Shown: positions 1-9,527 of the stretch, in pieces
Layout: every line of letters begins with the position of its first letter
Numbering within the stretch: position 1 is the first letter of the stretch
Assembly: GCA_016196755.1 (NCBI GenBank)
Contig: JACPXC010000046.1
Span: forward strand, 1 to 64,000
Length of the DNA: 64,000 bases
Direction of reading: 5' to 3'
Source of the DNA: Elusimicrobiota bacterium
GTDB taxonomy: Bacteria; Elusimicrobiota; Elusimicrobia; UBA1565
The notes under the pieces: generated by a model
Seen by the model: only the letters and a program-made list of their open reading frames with translations
Told to the model about the DNA's origin: nothing
Database searches by the model: none
Position numbers and translations under genes: made by a program

Positions 1-1
1 C

Positions 2-139
2 GACCCTGATTTTTGCCCGTCCTGGGAGAAGTTCGCCCCAAATCTGCCGTGCCGTCGCTGTTGTCGTACCCCCAAGGCCCCTTCGGAGGGGCCGCGGGAG
101 CTGGGTGACAAGTTCCGTGTTACCTTGCCCGAGGATTAA
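2..139 (+). CDS. possible 3' end of an unrecognised gene
   Basis: A frame entering from the left edge stays open for 45 codons and ends at TAA (137-139). The peptide has cysteines spaced like a small metal site (one Cys near its start, then CRRCC) and ends in FRVTLPED. I recognise no family. Codon choice is not clearly GC-rich at third positions, so this may be chance. The stretch also contains a perfect 7-bp stem with a 4-base loop (76-93), which would instead fit a terminator or leader hairpin. The next gene's promoter starts only 6 bases after the stop. Confidence 0.3.
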   Translation, partial: DPDFCPSWEKFAPNLPCRRCCRTPKAPSEGPRELGDKFRVTLPED

Positions 140-145
140 GGGGGA

Positions 146-174
146 TTGACGCCGGCACCCCGACGGTGCATAAT
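146..174 (+). promoter_or_regulatory. sigma-70-type promoter of the response regulator
   Basis: TTGACG at 146-151 and CATAAT at 169-174 are separated by exactly 17 bases. Transcription would start near 181-182, which is the ATG chosen for the downstream gene. The TTG that could extend the reading frame upstream is the -35 box itself, which argues against that longer start. Confidence 0.65.
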
Positions 175-181
175 GGTGCCG

Positions 182-551
182 ATGGCGGCCTCGCGAATCC
201 TCATAATCGACGACGACCCCACCTTCCGCACCGTCCTGCGCGACTATTTCCAGGAGCACGGCCTCGAGGTCTTTGAGGCCGGCGACGCGGCGACCGGGCT
301 CCAGCTGGCGGCCGAGGCCAAGCCGGACATCGTCGTCAGCGACATCACGATGCCCGGTTTCGGCTCCGGCCTAGACGCGCTCAAGTGCCTGCGCGACTCC
401 CCGGCCACTCGCTCCCTGCCGGTCATCATCCTCAGCGGCTCGATCGGCGGCCCCAAGCTCAACACCCTCGCCGAGCCCGGCCGGACCTGGGTCCTGCGCA
501 AACCCCCCGACTGGGCCGAGCTCATCAAGACCGTCAAGTCCGCTATCGGCG

Positions 552-559
<8 letters not shown>
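182..559 (+). CDS. single-domain response regulator (CheY-like receiver)
   Basis: This is a stand-alone receiver domain of about 125 residues with no output domain. The visible features are the acidic cluster IIDDDP near the N-terminus, the phospho-acceptor Asp in IVVSDITMPG, the conserved Ser in ILSGS and the Lys in LRKP. Such proteins relay phosphate from a histidine kinase to a partner; no kinase is encoded nearby. I chose the ATG at 182 because the promoter at 146-174 ends just before it, although an in-frame ATG at 173 and a TTG at 146 also exist. The mRNA would then be leaderless. The 3' end overlaps the end of the convergent kbl gene by 8 bases. The output partner is unknown. Confidence 0.85.
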
Positions 560-1747
<1,188 letters not shown>

Positions 1748-1751
<4 letters not shown>

Positions 1752-2791
1752 CGCGCGGCCCCGATCTCGAAGACGACCTTGCCGCAGTTCTTGGCCTTGG
1801 CGTTCATGACGGCGAAGCCCTGCTTGAAGCGCTTGAGCGGGAAGCTGTGGGTGACGACGGGCCGGGGGTCGAGGGCCTTGGACCTGAGCAGGGCATCGGT
1901 CGTGTACCAGGTCTTGAAGACCTCGCGCCCGGCGATCCCCATGATGCGCACGCCCTTGAAGACCACGTCGTTGGCCCAGTCGACGCTGAGCTCGCGCGGC
2001 GGGATGCCGAAAGCGCTGAGGCGGCCGCCGGAGCGCACCGCCTTGAGGCCCAGGGCGACGGCCGCCGGGGCTCCCGACATCTCGAGGACGGCGTCGGCCC
2101 CGCCCTCGGTCAGGCGCTCGATCTTTTTTAGGACGTCGGGGTCGGCGGGGGAGAGGACGACGTCGGCCCCCATCTTCTTGGCCAGGCGCATGCGGAACGG
2201 GGCGCCCTCGACGGCGATGACGGGCTTGGCCCCCCCCGCCTTGGCGGCCGAGATGGCGAAGAGGCCTTGCGGGCCGCAGCCCAGCACGAGGACGGAGCGT
2301 CCGACGACCTCCTCGCAGAGCGCGGCGTAGACGGCGTTGCCGATGGGCTCGAGCAGCGAGCCCACCTGGGCCAGCGAGCGGTCCTTGTGCTTCCAGGCGC
2401 AGCGCGCCGGCACCCGCGCGTACTCGCCGAAGCCGCCGGCCGTGTCGATGCCGATGATGCGCAGGTCGCGGCAGACGTGGCGCTGTCCGTTGCGGCACTG
2501 CGCGCAGAGCCCGCAGTAGATGTGCGACTCCACCGAGATGAAGTCGCCCTTCTTGAAGTCGCGCGTCGCAGGTCCGGTCTCGGCCACCGTGCCGCAGAAC
2601 TCGTGCCCGAAGACGGTGGGGAGCTTCAGGCGCGTGGGAGCCCAGGCCGACCAGTTGTAGATCGGCAGGTCCGAGCCGCAGATCGAGGCGCGCTCGACCT
2701 TGACCAGGAGTTCGTCGGGGGCGATGCGCGGGACCTCCAGGCGGAGGAGGTCGGCGCCGGGTCCGGGCTTGGTCTTGGCTAAGGCGAGCAT
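1748..2791 (-). CDS. tdh: L-threonine 3-dehydrogenase
   Basis: A zinc-dependent medium-chain dehydrogenase of 347 residues that oxidises L-threonine with NAD to 2-amino-3-ketobutyrate, the substrate of the next gene product. Catalytic zinc ligands are Cys38 (SICGSD) and His63/Glu64 (GHE). The structural zinc site is Cys93, 96, 99 and 107. The Rossmann dinucleotide site is GCGPQGLFAISAAKAGG near residue 170. On sequence alone, related polyol or alcohol dehydrogenases are possible, but the ATGA overlap with kbl makes threonine catabolism the best reading. It starts 9 bases after the proline dehydrogenase stop. Confidence 0.93.
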
Positions 2792-2800
2792 CGGGGCTCC

Positions 2801-3649
2801 TTATCCTTTGAAGATGCTGCGGACGATGAAGAAGATGTTCTCCTTGCGCTCGCGCAGGCGGCGGGAGAAGTACGGGAACCAGTGGGTGCCGTAGGGGACG
2901 TAGACTCGGAAGCCGTAACCTGCGGCGGCCAGCTCGGCCCAGCGCTTGGCGCGCAGGCCATAGAGCATCTGGAACTCGTACTTGTCGGCGGAGATTCCCT
3001 TGCGGCGCGCCTCGGCCTGCACCTCGGCGATGCGCGGGTCGTCGTGCGTGGCGAAGGCCGGGAAGGTCCCCGAGGCGAGGAGGTCCTTGGCCACCGCGTC
3101 GTAGGCCGCGTTGACGTCCTCCTTGCGGGGATAGGCCAGCTCGGCGGGCTCTTTGTAGGCGCCCTTGCACAGGCGGACGCGCACCCCCGCCTTGCTCAAG
3201 CGCGCCGCGTCGGCCGGCGTGCGGCGCAGCATGGCCTGGAGGACCGTCCCGACGTTGCCATACTTTGCGTGGGCTTCGAGGACCATGTCGATGGTGGCCG
3301 TCGTCCAGACCGAGCCCTCCATGTCGACGCGCACGAAGTTGCCGTGCCTCTTGGCTTCCTCAAGGACGCGATACAGGCAGCGGCGGGCCACGTCCGCGCC
3401 GAGGTTCAGCCCGAACTGGGTCAGCTTGAGGCTGACGTTGGCGTCGACTCCGGCGGACTTTATGCCGGCTAGGAGCCGGCAGTACTCGTCGGCCGCCGCC
3501 GCGGCCTGGGCCTCGTTCTCGGTGTCCTCGCCGAGGAAGTCCAGCGAGGCGCGCAGGCCCTTCTTGTTGAGCTTCTTGACGGCTTCGATGGCCTCTTTGG
3601 CGGTCTCGCCGGCCACGAACCGTCGCGCCAGGAATGTGAGGGCGCGCAT
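2801..3649 (-). CDS. proline dehydrogenase (monofunctional, PutA-type barrel)
   Basis: A 282-residue FAD enzyme that oxidises proline to pyrroline-5-carboxylate. The family signatures are in order: VRVDMEG, LQAMLRRT, VRLCKGAYKEP, EFQMLYGLR, and near the end RVYVPYGTHWFPYFSRRLRER with the Arg pair that binds the proline carboxylate. This matches short monofunctional proline dehydrogenases, not bifunctional PutA; no P5C dehydrogenase lies in the window. The ATG at 3649 is preferred over a TTG at 3667 because the family-like sequence begins there. Together with tdh and kbl it makes an amino-acid catabolism block (Pro and Thr) at the end of the operon. Confidence 0.93.
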   Translation of the reverse strand: MRALTFLARRFVAGETAKEAIEAVKKLNKKGLRASLDFLGEDTENEAQAAAAADEYCRLLAGIKSAGVDANVSLKLTQFGLNLGADVARRCLYRVLEEAKRHGNFVRVDMEGSVWTTATIDMVLEAHAKYGNVGTVLQAMLRRTPADAARLSKAGVRVRLCKGAYKEPAELAYPRKEDVNAAYDAVAKDLLASGTFPAFATHDDPRIAEVQAEARRKGISADKYEFQMLYGLRAKRWAELAAAGYGFRVYVPYGTHWFPYFSRRLRERKENIFFIVRSIFKG

Positions 3650-3676
3650 GGTGGTTGGTTTTACCAAATTCGCGCG

Positions 3677-4540
3677 TCATCCTGGCCTCTTGCCGTGCCT
3701 CCAATCGTCAAATTGAGGGAACAAGCGCCGCACCTCGCGGGCAAGGTACCGGCGCAGATTGAGCGCCAAGCCTACAAGAATGCCTTTGACGGGATGGTAG
3801 AGCTTGTTCTTGGGTTTAAAGAGCAGGAGAAGGTGCGCCGGCCGGTCCCGTACGGAATCCTGGTCATAGAAGCGATTACGGTCTTGCGCGGCGACAAAAG
3901 GTCCGACGCCGCCGAAATCCCTCATCGAGAACCCGGCTCGTTGAAGCAGGGTCGGGATCAGCACCTCGTGATGCCCGACCCACCCGTCGCGATGCGCCGC
4001 GTCGATCGCCTTCAATGCCGGCAGGGAGATGCGCCAGATCACATTCAAGGAGCTGACCAAAAGGCCGCGGTCTACATTTTCCCGAGGATGCGCCAGCGTC
4101 TTCCACCAGGGCCAGACAGGGAAGTCGGGATAGGTCCGCATGCGGGACGTTAGGAGATCCTCGTTGCCTGCCTCGAAATAGCGGAAGAAATCCGCCCAGT
4201 CGCCTTTAAAGCGGACGTCGTACTCGATGAACCAGTACCGTTCGTATTCATGTTCGCGGCAGAACAGGATCAAGGTAAAATGTTCGCAGCCTGGAAAGAG
4301 ACGATTTTCGACCAGGCACCGAAATCCTAAGGCCGCCAATCCGGATTCCGTCACGATATAGTGCGGGCGCTCCAAGATCGAGCGGTGGGGTTTGACGCCC
4401 GGGAGCTGATGGTAAAGGAAGATGCAAGGGCCGAGACCCTTGGTCGCGGTCCGCAGCTTATCGAACTCAGCGACTATCGCGGTCGAATGATTGTGCGCGA
4501 CGAATAGGAATACGTCTCGCTTCGGCGTCGCTCGGTTCAA
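3677..4540 (-). CDS. unrecognised 287-residue protein, lower GC than its neighbours
   Basis: I do not recognise this family with confidence. It has an opening beta-strand-like segment (RDVFLFVAHN), a central aromatic-acidic motif YWFIEYDVRFKGDWADFF, and a basic C-terminal tail. The EYD motif in an aromatic setting recalls acid motifs of some glycosyltransferase-like or DUF3405-type proteins; that is inference only. The start is a TTG with a good GGAGGGG ribosome site a few bases upstream. Base composition differs from its surroundings: two 60-base lines I counted (3781 and 4261) have 32 and 29 G+C, against well over two thirds nearby. It lies in tight series between the pseudouridine synthase and proline dehydrogenase genes, so it may be a transferred gene caught in the operon. 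Confidence 0.75.
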   Translation of the reverse strand: MNRATPKRDVFLFVAHNHSTAIVAEFDKLRTATKGLGPCIFLYHQLPGVKPHRSILERPHYIVTESGLAALGFRCLVENRLFPGCEHFTLILFCREHEYERYWFIEYDVRFKGDWADFFRYFEAGNEDLLTSRMRTYPDFPVWPWWKTLAHPRENVDRGLLVSSLNVIWRISLPALKAIDAAHRDGWVGHHEVLIPTLLQRAGFSMRDFGGVGPFVAAQDRNRFYDQDSVRDRPAHLLLLFKPKNKLYHPVKGILVGLALNLRRYLAREVRRLFPQFDDWRHGKRPG

Positions 4541-4561
4541 GACCCCTCCGGGGGGCTGGAA

Positions 4562-5497
4562 TCACTTTCTCGAAGCCTTCCAATAGTCGGTAAAGTCCTT
4601 GGGCGCCGGGGCGGTGTAGGAGACGGACTTGCCGGTGCCGGGATGCCGGAAGGAGACCTTGTAGGCGTGGAGCAGGAGGCGAGGCGGCTCGGGCAGTTTC
4701 AGGGCCTCGAACTGCCGGCGCGCCGGACCAATGACCGTCTCGGGGTCGCCCAAGACCGGGTTGCCTATGACGGCCAGGTGGGCGCGGATCTGGTGCGTTC
4801 GCCCCGTCAGCGGACGCGCCTCAACCAAGCTGATGCCCCGGCCCTTCGACACGATGCGGAAACCCGTAGAGGCCTCGCGGCCGAAGGGCGTGACCTTCAC
4901 CTTCCTGTGTCCAGGGGCGCGTCCGATCGGCGCGTCGACCAGCTTCTCCGCGACCGTGCCAAGGACGACGGCGCGGTAGACCTTGGCGATGCGCCGCTCT
5001 CGGAAGTCCGCGAGCAGGGCTTCCTCGGCCCGGAGGCTCTTGGCCACCAGCATGACCCCGCTCGTGGGGCGGTCGAGGCGGTGGACGATGCCACAGCGCG
5101 CCACCCCGGCGGTCCGGCAGGCCGGCCGGTGCTTGAGGAGCAGGCCCGCCAGGTTCGGCACCGGCTCCTCCAAGGCCGCGGCCGGTGTGCGCAGCCAGCT
5201 CTCGCCCAGCGGGTGCACGAGCAGGCCCGCGGGCTTGGCCAGCACCAGGAGGTCCTTGTCCTCGTGGATGACCCAATCCTCGAAAGGCTCCTCGGGCCAG
5301 CCGCGCGGCGCGTCATCGACCCGGACGAGCTCCCCGCCGCGCAGGCGGAAGTCGATGGACCGGCGGACGCCGTCGACGAGGACGGCGCCGCGCTCGATGA
5401 GGGCCCGGACATGCGACCGGCTCACGTTCGGCAGGCGGCGGGCCAGGAACTGGTCGATGCGGGAAGCCCCATCCGCGATGTAGCGAACCTCGCTCAT
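4562..5497 (-). CDS. RluA/RluD-family pseudouridine synthase
   Basis: A 311-residue RNA-modifying enzyme that isomerises uridine to pseudouridine, probably in 23S rRNA. An S4-like RNA-binding domain covers roughly residues 10-60 (RIDQFLARRL, SRSHVRALIERGAVLVDG). The catalytic domain has HRLDRPTSGVMLVAKS, with the catalytic Asp in HRLDR, and the later RPLTGRTHQIRAHL motif. The exact target uridines cannot be read from the sequence. The start ATG at 5497 overlaps the lgt stop in an ATGA (5494-5497). Confidence 0.92.
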   Translation of the reverse strand: MSEVRYIADGASRIDQFLARRLPNVSRSHVRALIERGAVLVDGVRRSIDFRLRGGELVRVDDAPRGWPEEPFEDWVIHEDKDLLVLAKPAGLLVHPLGESWLRTPAAALEEPVPNLAGLLLKHRPACRTAGVARCGIVHRLDRPTSGVMLVAKSLRAEEALLADFRERRIAKVYRAVVLGTVAEKLVDAPIGRAPGHRKVKVTPFGREASTGFRIVSKGRGISLVEARPLTGRTHQIRAHLAVIGNPVLGDPETVIGPARRQFEALKLPEPPRLLLHAYKVSFRHPGTGKSVSYTAPAPKDFTDYWKASRK

Positions 5498-6273
5498 GCC
5501 GCCGCCCTCCGCGAGCGCGCCAAATAGATGACGGCTCCGAAAGTGGTGGCGATGGCCAGCGCGCGCGCCGGGGAGAGGCCGAGCAGTCCCTGGCCGCGGT
5601 CGTCGCCGCGGAAGGATTCGAGCACGAAGCGAGCCACGCCATAGGCGGCCAGGTAGGCCGCCCAGCCGGCCCCGTGCCGGAGCTTGCCGGCGTCGACCCA
5701 GCCAAGGACCTTGAGCGCCAGCGCGGTGACCGCCAGATCGGCGGCCGACTCGTAGGCCTGGACAGGATGCAGCGGGACGCCGAGCAGGGCGGGGTCCACG
5801 AGCGCCTCGGGGTGCGTGAAGCGGATGGCCCAGGGCAGGGAGGTCGGTCGGCCGACACAGCAGCCCGAGGTCAGGCAGGCCAGCCGGCCCACCGCGTGGC
5901 CGAGCGGAAGGGCCACGGCGAAATAATCGGCGAACTTGGCGAAAGACTGGCTGCGGCGCCGGCACCAAAAGGTGCCGAAGGCCATCGAGCCGAGGACCCC
6001 GCCGTAGAAGACAAAGCCGTAGCGGATGTCGCGCAGAGGATGCAGAGTGCCATCGAAGAGCGCCCGCCATTCGACGGCCAGGTAGAGCAGCTTGCCGCCG
6101 ATGAGCGCGCCCGCGAAAAGCCAATAGACGAGGCTCCAGAAGTCGTCCTCCGTGAGGCCCATCTTCTCGCGCTGGCGGGTCAGCCACCAGATGCCGAGCA
6201 GGTAGCCGGCGGCCACGACCACGCCGTAGGTGGCCAGGCGGAACTCCCCGATACGCAGTAGGGTCGGGAACAT
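5494..6273 (-). CDS. lgt: prolipoprotein diacylglyceryl transferase
   Basis: A 259-residue polytopic inner-membrane enzyme that moves a diacylglyceryl group from phosphatidylglycerol onto the lipobox cysteine of prolipoproteins. Several hydrophobic membrane segments are visible. The Lgt signature is intact: GHAVGRLACLTSGCCVG near residue 125, HPVQAYES near residue 170, and RFVLESFRGDDRG near residue 220 with the essential Arg. The length is usual. It overlaps by one base with the upstream FtsB-like gene (TGATG, 6271-6275) and by four with the downstream synthase, so it is firmly within the operon. Confidence 0.95.
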   Translation of the reverse strand: MFPTLLRIGEFRLATYGVVVAAGYLLGIWWLTRQREKMGLTEDDFWSLVYWLFAGALIGGKLLYLAVEWRALFDGTLHPLRDIRYGFVFYGGVLGSMAFGTFWCRRRSQSFAKFADYFAVALPLGHAVGRLACLTSGCCVGRPTSLPWAIRFTHPEALVDPALLGVPLHPVQAYESAADLAVTALALKVLGWVDAGKLRHGAGWAAYLAAYGVARFVLESFRGDDRGQGLLGLSPARALAIATTFGAVIYLARSRRAAA

Positions 6274-6569
6274 CAGCGTTTGACGGGCGGCGGGAAGCGG
6301 TACTCGATCTCGCCGGCGCGCTGGTAGCCCAGCTCGGCGCGCGCCGCGCGCTCCAGGGCGCGGTCATCGCCCTTGGCGGCGGCGATACGGTCCTTGAAAA
6401 CCCCTTCCTCGCGCTCCACGGCCTTGAGCTCGGCGCGCAGAGACCGCAGGGACCACCACGAGGAGAGCATCGACCGCATGCCGCGGTTGCCGACCAGCAG
6501 CAGCCCCAGGCACACCCCCACCCCCGTCAGCAGCCAGCGGCGCTCGAGGCGCAGGGGGAAACGGGGCAT
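6273..6569 (-). CDS. FtsB/DivIC-like septum formation initiator
   Basis: A 98-residue bitopic protein: a short basic N-terminus, one membrane segment (LLTGVGVCLGLLLVG) and then a coiled-coil-like stretch (LRAELKAVEREEGVFKDRIAAAKGDD), followed by an AARAELGYQRAGEIEYRF segment. This layout, including the LGY..xGEIxY ending and the position just after enolase, matches FtsB/DivIC proteins; ftsB follows eno in many bacteria. The role would be to bridge FtsL and FtsQ/DivIB in the divisome. The ATG at 6569 has an AGGCGG ribosome site; an in-frame upstream start would run into the enolase end. Confidence 0.82.
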   Translation of the reverse strand: MPRFPLRLERRWLLTGVGVCLGLLLVGNRGMRSMLSSWWSLRSLRAELKAVEREEGVFKDRIAAAKGDDRALERAARAELGYQRAGEIEYRFPPPVKR

Positions 6570-6577
6570 GCCGCCTG

Positions 6578-7954
6578 CTAACGCGCGGCCGGCCGCTTCC
6601 ACGGCCTCGGCGGCGGCACTTCCTCGCGATAGCGCTCGGTCGCGGCCGGGCGCCGGGCGGCCGCGGGCACGGCGCGGCGCTTGAAGGCGCGGTCCCCGGC
6701 GTAGCGGGCTTTGCGGCCCAGGGCGTCCGAGATCCTCAAGAGCTGATTGTACTTGGAGAGCCGCTCCGAACGGCAGGGCGCCCCGGTCTTGATGGCGCCG
6801 GCGTTGAGCGCCACGGCCAAATCGGCGATGTAGGGATCCTCGGTCTCGCCCGAGCGGTGCGAGATGATCGAGGTAAATCCAGCCTGGTGGGCGCGCAGGA
6901 CGGCGTCCACCGTCTCGGTGACCGTGCCGATCTGGTTGAGCTTGATGAGGATGGCGTTGGCCGAGCCCTCGGCGATCCCGCGCTCGAGGCGCTGGGCGTT
7001 GGTGACGAAGATGTCGTCGCCCACGATGCGCAGGACCGCGCCCAGGCGGTCGGTCATGGCCTTCCAGCCCGACCAGTCGTCCTCGGCCAGGGGGTCCTCG
7101 ATCGACAGCAGGCCGTAGTTCTTCGTCCAGGAGGCGTAGCGATCGGTCATCGCCGAGGCCGAGAGCCCCTGGCCCTCGAACTTGTAGACGCCTCCTTTAT
7201 AGTATTCGCTGGCCGCGCAATCGAGGGAAATCCGCACCCTGCCGGCCCCGCCCGAGCGCTTGAGGGCTTCGCCGATGGTGTCGAGCACGGCCTCGTGGGT
7301 CTTGATGCGGGGTGCGAAACCGCCCTCGTCGCCCACGGCGGTCGACTGGCCGCGCTCATGGAGCAGCTTCTTGAGGACCTGGTAGGCCTCGCAGCCCAGG
7401 CGCATGGCCTCGGGAAACGACGCCGCGCCGGTCGGGACGATCATGAACTCCTGGACGTCGAGGCCGCTGTCGGCGTGCTTGCCGCCGTTGATGATGTTGA
7501 GCATCGGCGCCGGAAGGAGCCATTCCTTGTCCTTGATGCCGAAGGCCGCGCGCAGGTGCTCGTAAAGGGGCTTCTTCTTGGAGGCCGCCGCGGCGCGCGA
7601 GGCCGCCATCGAGACGCCGAGCAGGGCGTTGGCGCCCAGCTTGCCCTTGTTCGGGGTGCCGTCGGCCGCGAGGAGCCGCTTATCGACGGCGCGCTGGTCG
7701 GAGGCGTCAAGGCCCTTAACCGCGGGGCCCAGGACCTTGGCCGCGTTGCGGACCGCCGTCAGGACGCCCTTGCCCGCGAAGCGCGCCGCGTCGCCGTCGC
7801 GCAGTTCGACGGCCTCGTGCTCGCCGGTGGAGGCCCCGCTAGGCACCGAGGCGCGTCCCAGGGAGCCGTCGGAGAGGAGCACCTCGGCCTCGAGCGTCGG
7901 GAAGCCGCGGGAGTCGATGACCTCGCGCGCCGCTACGGACTTGATCTTCGCCAT
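6578..7954 (-). CDS. eno: enolase with a repeat-derived C-terminal extension
   Basis: Phosphopyruvate hydratase, which converts 2-phosphoglycerate to phosphoenolpyruvate. Family motifs include SGASTGEHEAVELRDGD, GDDIFVTNAQ, KLNQIGTVTET, and the late block ISHRSGETEDPYIADLAVAL through SERLSKYNQLLRI. At 458 residues it is roughly 25-30 longer than usual. The extra residues lie after the normal end and include [16 protein letters not shown], which is encoded by a 51-base dispersed repeat also present in dnaG. A GGAGG ribosome site lies 4 bases before the ATG. It is the second gene of the operon, 25 bases after the phosphohexomutase. Confidence 0.96.
   Translation of the reverse strand: MAKIKSVAAREVIDSRGFPTLEAEVLLSDGSLGRASVPSGASTGEHEAVELRDGDAARFAGKGVLTAVRNAAKVLGPAVKGLDASDQRAVDKRLLAADGTPNKGKLGANALLGVSMAASRAAAASKKKPLYEHLRAAFGIKDKEWLLPAPMLNIINGGKHADSGLDVQEFMIVPTGAASFPEAMRLGCEAYQVLKKLLHERGQSTAVGDEGGFAPRIKTHEAVLDTIGEALKRSGGAGRVRISLDCAASEYYKGGVYKFEGQGLSASAMTDRYASWTKNYGLLSIEDPLAEDDWSGWKAMTDRLGAVLRIVGDDIFVTNAQRLERGIAEGSANAILIKLNQIGTVTETVDAVLRAHQAGFTSIISHRSGETEDPYIADLAVALNAGAIKTGAPCRSERLSKYNQLLRISDALGRKARYAGDRAFKRRAVPAAARRPAATERYREEVPPPRPWKRPAAR
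6592..6642. repeat. dispersed 51-base repeat, copy 1 (inside eno 3' end)
   Basis: Aligned by eye with 60128-60178, this segment matches at 47 of 51 positions, including an uninterrupted 31-base identity (6612-6642). On the minus strand, in the enolase frame, it encodes [16 protein letters not shown]. Copy 2 lies inside dnaG in a different reading frame, so DNA homology explains the likeness, not protein homology. Confidence 0.85.
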
Positions 7955-7979
7955 GGGACCTCCAGCGGGAACGACCAGC

Positions 7980-9458
7980 CTAAAGCTTGCCCTTGAGGAT
8001 GCGCTTGCCTTCCTCGACCATCGCGGCCAGGCCCTTCGGGTCCTTCGCCTCGGCGTAGAGCCGGACCACGGACTCGGTGCCCGAGAAGCGCAGGCCTAGC
8101 CAGCGCCCGTCCTTGAGGATGAACTTGAAGCCGTCGGAGTCGTCGATGCGCCAGACCGAGGCGCCGGCCAGGGTCGTCGGGGGCTTGACCCTCAGGCGCT
8201 CGTTGAGCTCGCGCACGAGCTTGGCGCCCTCGAGCTCGAAGTTGACGCGGGTCGTGTGGAACTCGCCGTGCTTCTTGAAGAGCTCGTCGCGGACCTTGGC
8301 GAGCGGGCGCTTCTCGAAGGCCACGAGCTCGGCCATCAGCAGGCCCGCCAGCAGGCCGTCCTTCTCGGGCACGTGCCCGCGGATCGACATACCGGCCGAC
8401 TCCTCGCCGCCGAGCAGGAAGTCGCCGCCGCGCAGGAGCTCGCCGATGTGCTTGAAGCCGACCGGCGTCTCGCGCACGCGCTGACCGTGGGACTTGGCCA
8501 CGGCGTCGACGAAATGGGAGGTCATCAGGCTGCGCGCCACGCCGCCCGTCATCTTGCGGTTCTTGACCAGGTGGTAGTAGGCCAGAGCGAGGACCTCGTT
8601 GGCGGAGATCCAGGCCCCGCCGGCGTCCATGACGCCGAAGCGGTCTGCGTCTCCGTCGCAGGCCAGGCCGATGTCGAGGCGCTCCTTCTTCATGAGCGCG
8701 GAGAGGCCCCCGAGCTTCTCGGCCTCGGGCTCCGGCGAGACGCCGCCGAAGAGCACCTCGCGCTCCTCGCGCAGGCCGAAGGTCTTGAGGCCCAAGCTGT
8801 CGAGGAACGGCCGCAGGTAGGTGCGCGCCGCGCCGTTCATCGCGTCGACGCCGATCTTGAGCTTGGAGGACTTGAGAGCCTTGGGGTCGAGCAGGCTCTT
8901 GAGCTGCTTGTAGTAGCCCGGCCCGAAATCGGTCTCGGCGATCCAGCCGTCGCGCACGGCCTTGTCGTAGGCCATCGCGCGCGGGATGCCGGGGGTCAAG
9001 AGGCCCAGGCGGCGCTCGATGTCCTCGGTGATCGGCGCCGTGGCGGGACCGGCCCAGAACGGCGACCACTTGATCCCGTTATAGCGCGCCGGATTGTGGC
9101 TGGCGGTGACCACGATCCCGCCCACGGCGTGGTTCTCGAGGAGGGCCCAGGCCACGGCTGGGGTCGGGACGTCGCCCTTCGACAAGAGGACCCGGACGGC
9201 GTCCTGGGCAAATACCATGGCGGCCTCGGCGGCGAACTGCTCGCCCATGAAGCGCGGGTCGTAGCCGACGACGACGGTGGGGGCCACCCCGCCGGAGGCC
9301 ACGGCGGCGTGCTGGCGGTAGTCCTTCGAGGGGAAGCCGAAGTCCGCGCTTTCCTTGACGTGGCCGGCGATCGAGTGGATCAGGCGGCGTACATTAGGGA
9401 AGGTGAACTCGTCGGCGAACAGCGCGCGCCAACCGGAGGTGCCGAATCGTATTGCCAT
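7980..9458 (-). CDS. phosphoglucomutase/phosphomannomutase family enzyme
   Basis: A 492-residue alpha-D-phosphohexomutase that interconverts hexose 1- and 6-phosphates. The four active-site loops are present: TASHNP with the phosphoserine near residue 130, the metal loop DGDADR near residue 255, the sugar loop GGEESAG near residue 350, and the phosphate loop FSGTES near the C-terminus. Whether it prefers glucose, mannose or glucosamine phosphates cannot be decided from sequence alone. It is the first gene of the nine-gene minus-strand run, and its promoter lies immediately upstream, so the leader is very short. Confidence 0.92.
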   Translation of the reverse strand: MAIRFGTSGWRALFADEFTFPNVRRLIHSIAGHVKESADFGFPSKDYRQHAAVASGGVAPTVVVGYDPRFMGEQFAAEAAMVFAQDAVRVLLSKGDVPTPAVAWALLENHAVGGIVVTASHNPARYNGIKWSPFWAGPATAPITEDIERRLGLLTPGIPRAMAYDKAVRDGWIAETDFGPGYYKQLKSLLDPKALKSSKLKIGVDAMNGAARTYLRPFLDSLGLKTFGLREEREVLFGGVSPEPEAEKLGGLSALMKKERLDIGLACDGDADRFGVMDAGGAWISANEVLALAYYHLVKNRKMTGGVARSLMTSHFVDAVAKSHGQRVRETPVGFKHIGELLRGGDFLLGGEESAGMSIRGHVPEKDGLLAGLLMAELVAFEKRPLAKVRDELFKKHGEFHTTRVNFELEGAKLVRELNERLRVKPPTTLAGASVWRIDDSDGFKFILKDGRWLGLRFSGTESVVRLYAEAKDPKGLAAMVEEGKRILKGKL

Positions 9459-9467
9459 GGGCGGTTA

Positions 9468-9496
9468 TGTATACAAAAGTCCCCTGGTAAATACAA
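9468..9496 (-). promoter_or_regulatory. promoter of the phosphohexomutase-enolase operon
   Basis: Read on the minus strand, TTGTAT (9496-9491) and TATACA (9473-9468) are spaced by exactly 17 bases. The predicted start is near 9461, only about 3 bases before the ATG at 9458. Confidence 0.6.
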
Positions 9497-9527
9497 CGGT
9501 TTTCCGCGGTTTTCGAGCCTTTTGCAC

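Noticed and set aside
76-93. Hairpin near the left edge as a firm terminator
   Set aside because: It has no U-tract and lies within a frame that may be coding, so it is mentioned but not called.
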